Assembly (NCBI GenBank): GCA_028277865.1
Contig: JANQFM010000786.1
Span: 1-10,809 of the forward strand
Length of the DNA stretch: 10,809 nucleotides
Direction of reading: 5' to 3'
From: Acidobacteriota bacterium
Lineage (GTDB): Bacteria; Acidobacteriota; UBA6911; RPQK01; DATIPO01
Below the pieces are notes generated by a model that did not search any database, had not been told where the DNA came from, and saw only the letters and a program-made list of their open reading frames with translations. The position numbers and the translations under genes were made by a program. Shown here piece by piece: positions 1 through 6,033 of the stretch (positions within the stretch are counted from its first letter, which is position 1; every line of letters begins with the position of its first letter).

Positions 1-267
1 GGCTATGGCATGACCATCCGGCGCGAGATCGAAGAGCGAACGGCCCGGAGGGTGTCGATCGGGCCGGTCTACTCCACTCTGAGGCGGCTGGAAGGCAAGG
101 GATACCTCAGCTCAAGGGTGGGGGAGGCCACTCCGGTGCGCGGCGGGCGGGCGACCCGATACTTCCGGATCGATCCGACCGGCATCCGGGCTCTGCAGGC
201 ATCCCGAACCATGCTTGACCAGATGTGGGAAGGCGTCTGGTTCGAGCCCCAGAGGGAGGGCACATGA
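1..267 (+). CDS. PadR-family transcriptional regulator, C-terminal part (5' end outside window)
   Basis: The reading frame is open from the first base (Gly-Tyr-Gly-Met-Thr-Ile...), so the gene begins upstream and the ATG at base 10 is unlikely to be the true start. The 88 visible residues show the second half of a PadR winged helix: the GYGM.IRREIEER helix, then the recognition segment GPVYSTLRRLEGKGYL, then the wing with a GGRATRYFRID stretch, and a short C-terminal helix. PadR proteins are small DNA-binding repressors that usually respond to small molecules or stress. The stop codon overlaps the start of the downstream permease (ATGA), so the two are translationally coupled and almost certainly co-transcribed. 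PadR regulators paired with orphan MacB-like permeases are a familiar arrangement in Acidobacteriota. The family call is firm; the ligand and targets are unknown. Confidence 0.92.
   Translation, partial: GYGMTIRREIEERTARRVSIGPVYSTLRRLEGKGYLSSRVGEATPVRGGRATRYFRIDPTGIRALQASRTMLDQMWEGVWFEPQREGT
255..260 (+). promoter_or_regulatory. Shine-Dalgarno site of the orphan permease
   Basis: The purine-rich GGAGGG sits 3 bases before the ATG at 264, inside the end of the PadR gene. It supports 264 as the permease start over the in-frame upstream ATG at 225, which lies deep inside the regulator gene and has no comparable site. The protein from 264 also begins with the expected prefix-domain sequence. Confidence 0.6.
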
Positions 268-2951
268 GCCGTCCGCCGCGCTTTGCATCCTGGCTGTTTT
301 CCCGGCTGGCGCACCCCGGCGACCGCGAAGCGATGTTGGGGGATCTGGTCGAGGAGTACGCACGCCACAGCCTTCCCAAGCAAGGATTCCTGCTGGCGCG
401 ACTCTGGTTCTGGTGGCAGGTCGCGACCACCCTGCGCTGCGATCTGTCGGAAAGGGTGCGACTGCGAAAAAGCCTTCAAGCCCTTTTGTCGCCATCCAAG
501 GCGCCAAGACAAGGAGATTCCAAGATGCAGAACATCTGTCAAGATTTCCGGTTCGCTGTTCGGACCCTTTCCCGGTCCCCTGGCTTCACGGCCCTGGTTG
601 TGCTGACCCTGGCTCTGGGAATCGGCGCCAACACGGCCGTTTTCAGCCTGGTGGACAGCCTCATCCTCCATCCCTTTGATTACCCGGAGCAAGACCGCCT
701 GGTCGGCGTGGGCACGGTCTTCCCCAAAAAGAAGCAGGAGTTGGGCTTTTGGGAAGTCCTCTCGCCCTTGGAATACATGGACGTGCGGACCCAGAGCAAG
801 ACCCTGCAACAGGTGGTCTGCTGGGACATGGGCCATCGCCAAGTCTCCGGCTCTGAATCTCCCGAGAATGTTTTTTCCGCTTTCTGGTGGGGAAATGCCT
901 TGGATACTCTGGGGGTCCAGCCCGCGCTGGGCCGTGGGTTTACGCAAGAAGAGACCCTCAAGGGCGGCGAGGTGGCCATCATCAGCCATCGATTCTGGCA
1001 GAGGCGATTCGGGGGCGACCCCGGCATGGTCGGCCAAGTGATCTACGTCAATGGAAATCCCCGCACCCTGGTGGGCGTGATGCCTCCCGAAACCCTGATC
1101 TACGGAACCGACCTGTGGCTGCCCTTCGGTGTCCCTCCCGAGCGCTTTGAGCGCGGTCGACGGCAGATGCAGATCCTGGCCAGGCTGGCGCCTGGCGCCA
1201 GCCTGGAAGATGCCAATCTCGAGTTGGAGACCATCTCGCGCCGCATCGAGCTGGAATACCTGGGTGAATTCGAGGAATACGAGGGCTGGAAGCTGGTGGC
1301 GCAGACCTGGACGGGCATCAACACCTCGGCAATGCGTCCGGCGGGGCTGATGCTGATGGGCGCAGTGGTTTTCGTGATGCTGCTGGTCTGCGCCAACCTG
1401 AGCAGCTTTTTCCTGGCCCGTTCCATCCATCGTCGGCGGGAATACGCCGTCCGCAGGGCCCTGGGGGCGGGACGCGCCAGGCTGACCGTGCAGATGGTGA
1501 CAGAAAGCGGGCTGACGGCCCTGGCGGGCGGAGCGCTGGGGCTGCTGATGGCCGTGGGAGGAGTGCAGGCCTTGAGCAACCTGGTGGCCAGCATTCCCTT
1601 TGTCTCGACCAGCATCTCGATCAGTTCCCGTACCTTGGCCTTCACGCTGCTGATTTCTGTCGCCACCGGACTGCTGTTGGGGCTGCTGCCTGCCTTGCGC
1701 CTCTCGCGCAGCGACTTGCAGGACGTGCTCAAGAGCGAAGGCGGCCAGTCCACCCAGTCGGCGGGCAAGCAGCGACTGCAAGGCGCTCTGGTGGCAGTTG
1801 AGGTGACTTTGGCGGTCATCCTGCTGGTGGGCGCCGGCCTGGTGGTCCACTCCTTCGTCCGCCTGCAGGGTGTGGATACCGGTTTCCGAACCGACAATCT
1901 GCTGACCATGCGTTTGACCCTGCCCTGGGAAAAATACCGGGGAGAACGGATCACAGCCTTTTTCCAGACCTTGATCGAGCGGGTGGAAGGATTGCCTGGA
2001 GTGCATCAAGCCGCCGCAGCCAGCCAGATTCCGCCCAATGTCTTTTCCCGTCGCCAATTCCAGAAGGAGGGCCAGGCGATCGATTCGGAGGGGCGTCTGC
2101 CCACGGCCTACGGCACTCTCGCCACTGCCGGCTACTTCGAGACCTTTGGCGTCACCTTGCTGCAGGGGCGCACTTTCGACGAACGCGACCGGACCGGCAC
2201 TCCATTCATGGCCGTCATCAACCAGGAGCTGGCCCGACGCCACTTCGGCGGCGAAAACCCTGTTGGCCAGCGCATCGTGATGGGGCGTCCGGGCTCGGAC
2301 GCGCCCACGGCCGAAGTGATCGGAGTGGTGGCCTCGGCTCATAACCGGGGGCCCTCAGTCCCGCCTCAGCCCGAGATGTTCTTGAGCGTCCGGCAAGCCA
2401 ACGGCTGGTCAAATCAGCTTTATTTGATCGTTCACACCGACGGCAATCCGCGCGGCCTTTTGCCGGCCGTCAAGCGGGAAGTGCTGGCCCTGGACGCCGA
2501 TCAGCCCGTCTATGCGGTCCAGACCATGCAGGAGGCTCTGGCCGGCTCGACCACCCAGTGGCGCATCGCTTCAAGCCTGCTGAGCCTGTTCGCCCTCTTC
2601 GCCCTCATCCTGGCCGCAGTGGGAATCTTCAGCGTGGTGGCCTACAGGGTCGCCTCGCGAACCCAGGAAATCGGCTTGCGCATCGCCCTGGGCGCCGGCA
2701 GCTTTCAAGTGAGTCGAATGGTGACCCTGCAAGCCCTTTTGCCGGTCGGCATCGGTGCGGCCTTGGGGCTTGCCGCCTCGCTGGCCATGGGAAGGATCAT
2801 GGGCCGGCTGCTCTTCGAGGTGAACGCCATCGATCCTGTGACGATCGGCGGCACGGTCCTTTTGCTGGCGGCGATTACCTTGCTGGCGGGAACATTTCCG
2901 GCATACCGGGCCTCCCGCCTCGATCCGGTCCAGGCTCTGCGCTACGAGTGA
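264..2951 (+). CDS. MacB-like orphan ABC permease with N-terminal prefix domain (ADOP type)
   Basis: This 895-residue inner-membrane protein has the domain order of the acidobacterial duplicated orphan permeases. Residues 1-85 are a soluble prefix domain (DREAMLGDLVEEY, then an aromatic LWFWWQV segment). At about 95-135 comes the hallmark RFAVRTLSRSPGFTALVVL...LGIGANTAVFSLVD, with the first membrane helix. A MacB-type periplasmic domain follows, then FtsX unit 1 (helices around residues 365-390, 410-440 and 455-485, with RREYAVRRALGAGRARL). A second helix starts the repeated half after SAGKQRLQGALVAVE, with another periplasmic domain and FtsX unit 2 ending in RTQEIGLRIALGAG and YRASRLDPVQALRYE. 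No ATPase domain is present here or beside it, hence 'orphan'. MacB relatives transmit force across the membrane for efflux or lipoprotein work, but the function of this subfamily is not established. The start at 264 is set by ATGA overlap with the PadR gene and a good ribosome site. Confidence 0.93.
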   Translation: MSRPPRFASWLFSRLAHPGDREAMLGDLVEEYARHSLPKQGFLLARLWFWWQVATTLRCDLSERVRLRKSLQALLSPSKAPRQGDSKMQNICQDFRFAVRTLSRSPGFTALVVLTLALGIGANTAVFSLVDSLILHPFDYPEQDRLVGVGTVFPKKKQELGFWEVLSPLEYMDVRTQSKTLQQVVCWDMGHRQVSGSESPENVFSAFWWGNALDTLGVQPALGRGFTQEETLKGGEVAIISHRFWQRRFGGDPGMVGQVIYVNGNPRTLVGVMPPETLIYGTDLWLPFGVPPERFERGRRQMQILARLAPGASLEDANLELETISRRIELEYLGEFEEYEGWKLVAQTWTGINTSAMRPAGLMLMGAVVFVMLLVCANLSSFFLARSIHRRREYAVRRALGAGRARLTVQMVTESGLTALAGGALGLLMAVGGVQALSNLVASIPFVSTSISISSRTLAFTLLISVATGLLLGLLPALRLSRSDLQDVLKSEGGQSTQSAGKQRLQGALVAVEVTLAVILLVGAGLVVHSFVRLQGVDTGFRTDNLLTMRLTLPWEKYRGERITAFFQTLIERVEGLPGVHQAAAASQIPPNVFSRRQFQKEGQAIDSEGRLPTAYGTLATAGYFETFGVTLLQGRTFDERDRTGTPFMAVINQELARRHFGGENPVGQRIVMGRPGSDAPTAEVIGVVASAHNRGPSVPPQPEMFLSVRQANGWSNQLYLIVHTDGNPRGLLPAVKREVLALDADQPVYAVQTMQEALAGSTTQWRIASSLLSLFALFALILAAVGIFSVVAYRVASRTQEIGLRIALGAGSFQVSRMVTLQALLPVGIGAALGLAASLAMGRIMGRLLFEVNAIDPVTIGGTVLLLAAITLLAGTFPAYRASRLDPVQALRYE

Positions 2952-2966
2952 GGGTTCCTATCCGGC

Positions 2967-2992
2967 ATCGTACACATCGGCTGGCGTATGAT
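2967..2992 (+). promoter_or_regulatory. Imperfect inverted repeat upstream of vapB, candidate autoregulatory operator
   Basis: The arms ATCGTACAC (2967-2975) and GCGTATGAT (2984-2992) are reverse complements at 7 of 9 positions, separated by 8 bases, and lie just before the antitoxin start at 2999. VapB proteins typically bind such palindromes in their own promoter through an N-terminal ribbon-helix-helix or AbrB-like domain. The assignment rests on symmetry and position only. Confidence 0.35.
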
Positions 2993-2998
2993 CGAGGC

Positions 2999-3199
2999 AT
3001 GAGAACCAACGTGGTGCTGGATGATGACTTGATTGAAGAGGCTATGGTTTTGACTGGCCTCAAGACCAAACGGGCTGTCATCCATGAAGCCCTCAAGAAC
3101 CTGGTCCTGTCGAGAAAGCGCAAGAGGCTATTCGACCTGGAAGGGCGCATCCGTTTTCGGCCAGGCTACGACCACAAGGTACTGCGGGAAGGAAGCTGA
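2999..3199 (+). CDS. vapB: VapB-family type II antitoxin (ribbon-helix-helix type)
   Basis: The gene encodes 66 residues, the usual length for this family. The N-terminus MRTNVVLDDDLIEEAM is the beta strand and first helix of the DNA-binding domain. It is followed by TGLKTKRAVIHEALKNLV, the second helix, and then a basic linker (SRKRKR). The tail LFDLEGRIRFRPGYDHKVLREGS is the toxin-neutralising region and looks complete. VapB binds and inhibits VapC, a PIN-domain RNase, and represses its own promoter with it. The start is 47 bases after the permease stop; a GAGG lies only one base before the ATG, so the ribosome site is weak. Its partner toxin survives only as a C-terminal stub immediately downstream, so this is an orphan antitoxin. 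It might still act on VapC toxins encoded elsewhere, or be a relic. The family call is firm; activity is unknown. Confidence 0.85.
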   Translation: MRTNVVLDDDLIEEAMVLTGLKTKRAVIHEALKNLVLSRKRKRLFDLEGRIRFRPGYDHKVLREGS

Positions 3200-3330
3200 T
3201 TGATTGCCTGGTGGCTCAGATGACGCTGGATATCAACGGCCTTCTCTTGCACGACGATGCCGACTTCGAGCAGATCCGACGCCTACGCCCATTGCAAACG
3301 CTGATCGGCACTTCTGAAGCCTCATCATAG
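3196..3330 (+). pseudogene. VapC PIN-domain toxin, C-terminal remnant
   Basis: Reading from CTG at 3196 gives 44 codons ending in TAG at 3328-3330. The peptide begins LIDCLVAQMTLDINGLLLHD and continues with DADFEQIRRLRPLQTLIG. This matches the last third of a PIN-domain VapC toxin: the IDCLVA helix carries the third acidic residue and DADF the fourth. Intact VapC has about 130-140 residues and begins with a VDTS or IDTS strand carrying the first catalytic aspartate. That start, the second acidic residue and roughly 90 residues are missing, and no start codon precedes the homology. The stub overlaps the vapB stop by 4 bases in a different frame. Without the first two acidic residues it cannot be an active RNase. 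An internal ATG at 3220 could in principle give a 36-residue peptide, but there is no evidence for this. Confidence 0.75.
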
Positions 3331-4233
3331 TCAGAGACTGGCTCCTTTCATTGAGATTTCTTTTTTGCAGCCCGGCAGTTCGAAAGTCGTCGAGGCCCAG
3401 TAGCTGACCCAGTCCGCCTCCTGATCTTCGCCTGCTGTCAGGGTATGAACCGCCTTGACCATCCACACGCCTGACTGCCCGAGTCGAAGCCGGACGCGGC
3501 CCTGATTGTCCGAACGGCCCGAGGCTTCCACAAACGGGTCATCCTGAAAACGGGCAGTGACGCGGACTCCCGACAGGGGCTTTCCCTGGAATAAGAGCTG
3601 AAACGGCACAGCCTGTCCTGCTTCGAGGGCGTAAGGATTGCCGTCGGCGACGAGTTCCAGGGGCATTCCCAAATGCTGGTCCCTGGCTTCGGACCCGACT
3701 TCCCCCACCTGAAGCAAGGACTTGGCACAACGGAGGTAGGACTCCTTGACTTCGGGCTGCTTTGGCTGAAGATCATAAACCTTCAAAGCCTGGGACTGGC
3801 CTTCCATCACCAGATGAGTCCGGAAGTGCTCAGAAGGCATGACGGTGGAGTGAGGGCGGCTCTGGTAAGCCAGCAAGTGCAGCCCCGGCGCCTCGGCGAT
3901 TACAAAGCCGGCAGGATCCCAACCGGAAGGCAGCTTGGGCCCTCCCTTGCGCCGATACTCAAGCCGCCCCAGGCGTCCTGCCAAAGGCCGGACTTGTACA
4001 GGTTCCCGTCCCGGAGCCGCCCACAGGAAGCGCTCCAGGTGAGTTGGGTTCCGTGCCAGCGGCTCCCCTTGAAAATGATCCCCGACCAACAACTGGATCG
4101 GCAAGGCCGTGCCCGCCAGGGGCCGGTATGTCCAGGGAGCGACCCAAAAATCGTGACTCATCAGGGGTGCCGCAGCAAGCATCAATAAGAAGCAAAAGGT
4201 CAGGGATTTCTTGAGGTTTGTCCGTTCAATCAT
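3331..4233 (-). CDS. DUF4198 domain-containing exported protein
   Basis: This predicted secreted protein has 300 residues. Residues 1-26 form a signal peptide (basic MIERTNLKK, then a hydrophobic LTFCFLLMLAAAPL core). The mature start is HDFWVAP at 27-33, the hallmark opening of DUF4198 proteins (PF10670). Other family marks are the YLRCAKSLLQVG motif at 166-177, GMPLELVADGNPY at 189-201, and a C-terminal immunoglobulin-like module with GKPLSGVRVTARF and a SGRSDNQGRVRLRLGQSGVW stretch (217-257). Family relatives include periplasmic components linked to nickel or cobalt uptake (NikM-like), but most members, this one included, have no proven role. The start at 4233 puts the signal peptide at the N-terminus and has a purine-rich AGGGGGGAG site 6 bases upstream; a longer reading to 4374 would bury the signal peptide and overlap the upstream gene. 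It is the last gene of the minus-strand group and ends tail-to-tail, one base from the VapC stub. Confidence 0.88.
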   Translation of the reverse strand: MIERTNLKKSLTFCFLLMLAAAPLMSHDFWVAPWTYRPLAGTALPIQLLVGDHFQGEPLARNPTHLERFLWAAPGREPVQVRPLAGRLGRLEYRRKGGPKLPSGWDPAGFVIAEAPGLHLLAYQSRPHSTVMPSEHFRTHLVMEGQSQALKVYDLQPKQPEVKESYLRCAKSLLQVGEVGSEARDQHLGMPLELVADGNPYALEAGQAVPFQLLFQGKPLSGVRVTARFQDDPFVEASGRSDNQGRVRLRLGQSGVWMVKAVHTLTAGEDQEADWVSYWASTTFELPGCKKEISMKGASL

Positions 4234-4258
4234 GGCTTCTCCCCCCTTAAGGCGAGTT

Positions 4259-4288
4259 CCCGGGAGCAGAAAACGTCCCGCTCCCGGG
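4259..4288 (-). other. Strong hairpin between the DUF4331 and DUF4198 genes
   Basis: Two perfect 9-base arms, CCCGGGAGC (4259-4267) and GCTCCCGGG (4280-4288), enclose a 12-base loop in the 88-bp spacer. On the minus-strand transcript a second smaller stem (GCGCC/GGCGC, about 4293-4314) comes just before it. No U-run follows, so it is not a classic intrinsic terminator. It could tune expression of the downstream gene through processing or attenuation, or protect the upstream mRNA. Confidence 0.55.
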
Positions 4289-4321
4289 CTTGGCGCCCTT
4301 TGCGTTTTGGCGCGAAACCTC

Positions 4322-5878
4322 TCAGTTGTCCTCGCCTGGATCCACATGACGGCTCTCCCGTCCGCTGTTGGCAAAGGCCACGTAGGGGAAGACGTTCTGG
4401 TAGGGCCGGTCGTTGGTGTTGACCCCGTCGCCGAGGCGGTTGTTGGGCGCGAGGCTGAAAGCTGAATTGAGCACGCCTGCCACCACCCGGGTCGAGATGT
4501 CTACCACGTCGTCGAACACCCTGCGTCCATTGGGAAATCCCGCCGGGTCTCCGGCCAGCAGGCCCAGGCGTTCCCTTTGCCCGATGGATGTGGGCTCGAC
4601 TCCCAGGTTGACGCGCAGAAGGTCTGCAATCGGTCCCGGGGGTGTTCCAGCAGCGGCGATAGGCGGCGTGTACAGAACCAGCGGCGCCAAGTCCAGCCGG
4701 GGAGCATCAGGAACGTCGATTCCGAAGGCGGCGTTCAATACCCTCGCCAGCACGGGATCCAGGGCGAACTCGGCGAACTGGGCGTCGTTGCGCGGCCTGG
4801 CCATGCTGAACTTGTCCTTGGAGCCGGTGCCGATGATCAGTTCGTTGAAGAGGGGATTGCCCATGCGCTGGATCTGGACGAAGTTGTTGCGAAAGAAAAG
4901 GTGAGGGGGGACCAATGGCCCGCGGTTGCGGTCCAGCACCCGGATATTGGGACGCGAAGTGGTGCCCCAGGCGCCGATGGTGGCACGTGCCTCGCCGGAG
5001 TCGGGAAGGCCGTCGCCGCGCGTGACCAGGTCGATGGGCACCTCGATGGCGATCGAATTGACATTGAAGCCCGAGACGTCATCGGCCGCATTGCCGATGT
5101 TGCGGTTGTCGATTCCGTCTTCGAAGGGATCCAGCGCCGCCACTCGGAAGTTGAGCGAATCAAAGACGGCGCCCAGGTCGATGTAAAAGGGATCGTCCAC
5201 CGTTCCGGCAAAGACCCGGATGCCGTCGCCCAGGTCGTTGATGCCCTGACGGGCCAATGCCCGGTAGCTGGGCATGGTGCGGGGGCCGACGTTGGAGGGT
5301 ACGGCGAACAGACTCCGCCCCTCGCTCAGGGTGACCCGATCCGTTCGTTCTCCCTCTTTGCGGACCAATGTGACCGAGTAGCTCTGGCGCAAGCTCAGCC
5401 CTTCGGATCCGGGTCCGTCCAGTGCCGTGATGGCCGGGGGGACCACCAATTGGCCCACGGTGGGGTTGCCGTCCAGGTCGCGCGGAGCGTTGTCGGGAGC
5501 AGTGATCCCGTCTCCGGCGCCCACAAGTCCGGTGAAGACGCCCGGCAGCCGGATCTCTGTCCGGAAACGGAATTCGAACACGATGTCCTCAATCGCATCC
5601 TGGTCATTGTCGATCCGAATGGCGTAGAGGATCTCGGGATCGAAGGGAAAGTAGTTGGGGCCGTTGGAGGGCTCCAACAGCGGGTCGGTGTTGAGGATAA
5701 AGGTCACTTTGTCGTCCTGGCCCGGCTCGTAGCTGCGGAAGGCGAAAAAGTCGGTGATGTCGGCCGCGCGGTCCAACGCCGTGATGGGCGCTTCGCGGTG
5801 ATTGGCGGCAAACACGACAGCGGCTGCACCCAGAGCCGCCAGCAAAATCAAAATCATTTTTCGAAAGTTCTTGGGCAT
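4322..5878 (-). CDS. DUF4331 domain-containing exported protein
   Basis: This is a 518-residue secreted protein that DUF4331 (PF14224) spans almost entirely. Residues 1-24 form a signal peptide (MPKNFRK, then a Leu/Ala-rich core ending VVFA), with probable cleavage before Ala25. The mature protein opens with the family signature ANHREAP (25-31), followed by ADITDFFAFRS (39-49), then YAIRIDNDQDAIEDIVFEF, and near the C-terminus LGDGVNTNDRPYQNVFPYVAF. All are typical of this family, which has no established biochemical role. AAGGAG lies 6 bases before the ATG at 5878 and fixes the start. Aspartate- and asparagine-rich segments (DNDQDAIED, GDGVNTND) may bind calcium, an inference from composition only. 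The gene lies between the octaheme cytochrome gene (155 bp upstream) and the DUF4198 gene (88 bp downstream) on the same strand, suggesting a shared extracytoplasmic job. The family call is firm and the function is unknown. Confidence 0.92.
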   Translation of the reverse strand: MPKNFRKMILILLAALGAAAVVFAANHREAPITALDRAADITDFFAFRSYEPGQDDKVTFILNTDPLLEPSNGPNYFPFDPEILYAIRIDNDQDAIEDIVFEFRFRTEIRLPGVFTGLVGAGDGITAPDNAPRDLDGNPTVGQLVVPPAITALDGPGSEGLSLRQSYSVTLVRKEGERTDRVTLSEGRSLFAVPSNVGPRTMPSYRALARQGINDLGDGIRVFAGTVDDPFYIDLGAVFDSLNFRVAALDPFEDGIDNRNIGNAADDVSGFNVNSIAIEVPIDLVTRGDGLPDSGEARATIGAWGTTSRPNIRVLDRNRGPLVPPHLFFRNNFVQIQRMGNPLFNELIIGTGSKDKFSMARPRNDAQFAEFALDPVLARVLNAAFGIDVPDAPRLDLAPLVLYTPPIAAAGTPPGPIADLLRVNLGVEPTSIGQRERLGLLAGDPAGFPNGRRVFDDVVDISTRVVAGVLNSAFSLAPNNRLGDGVNTNDRPYQNVFPYVAFANSGRESRHVDPGEDN

Positions 5879-6033
5879 AGGTCACTCCTTGAAGATTCAG
5901 GTCCAGTCGCCCTGGATGTGTTGCAGGGCGTTCTTCAGTGTCTACGGGTGCAAAGGCGCGTTTGGATGCAGAAGCGGCAGGGAGAACCGCAGAGAACGCT
6001 GAGCGAGGGTGCAGAGATCGCCGACTTGGGGCC
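5879..6033. other. 155-bp spacer between the cytochrome and DUF4331 genes
   Basis: No gene is visible. The spacer holds the 5908-5930 hairpin and, at 5982-6014, a purine-rich run of loosely repeated units (CCGCAGAGAACG, CTGAGCG, GTGCAGAG). That run resembles the CGCAGAG-type low-complexity sequence seen in intergenic regions of some acidobacterial and planctomycete genomes (from memory, not searched). A sigma-70-like promoter could not be recognised. Confidence 0.4.
5908..5930 (-). other. Hairpin in the leader of the DUF4331 gene
   Basis: Perfect 7-base arms CGCCCTG (5908-5914) and CAGGGCG (5924-5930) enclose a 9-base loop, 18 bases upstream of the AAGGAG ribosome site of the DUF4331 gene. 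No T-run follows in either direction, so a simple terminator is unlikely. It may be a leader-RNA structure or a DNA-binding palindrome. Confidence 0.4.

Noticed and set aside
69..2342. A 757-codon open frame on the minus strand opposite the permease
   Set aside because: It is a codon-bias shadow of a GC-rich gene: low-complexity Gln/His/Gly-rich translation, no domain resemblance, and the plus strand clearly encodes the permease.
2988..3002. A four-codon frame (Met-Ile-Glu-Ala-stop) overlapping the vapB start by ATGA
   Set aside because: It could couple translation like a leader peptide, but it has no ribosome site of its own and such short frames are common by chance.
3334..3367. T-rich run near the DUF4198 stop as a terminator for the vapB transcript
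   Set aside because: The T-run (about 3357-3367) has no GC-rich hairpin in front of it, and it encodes the lysine-rich end of DUF4198 on the other strand.
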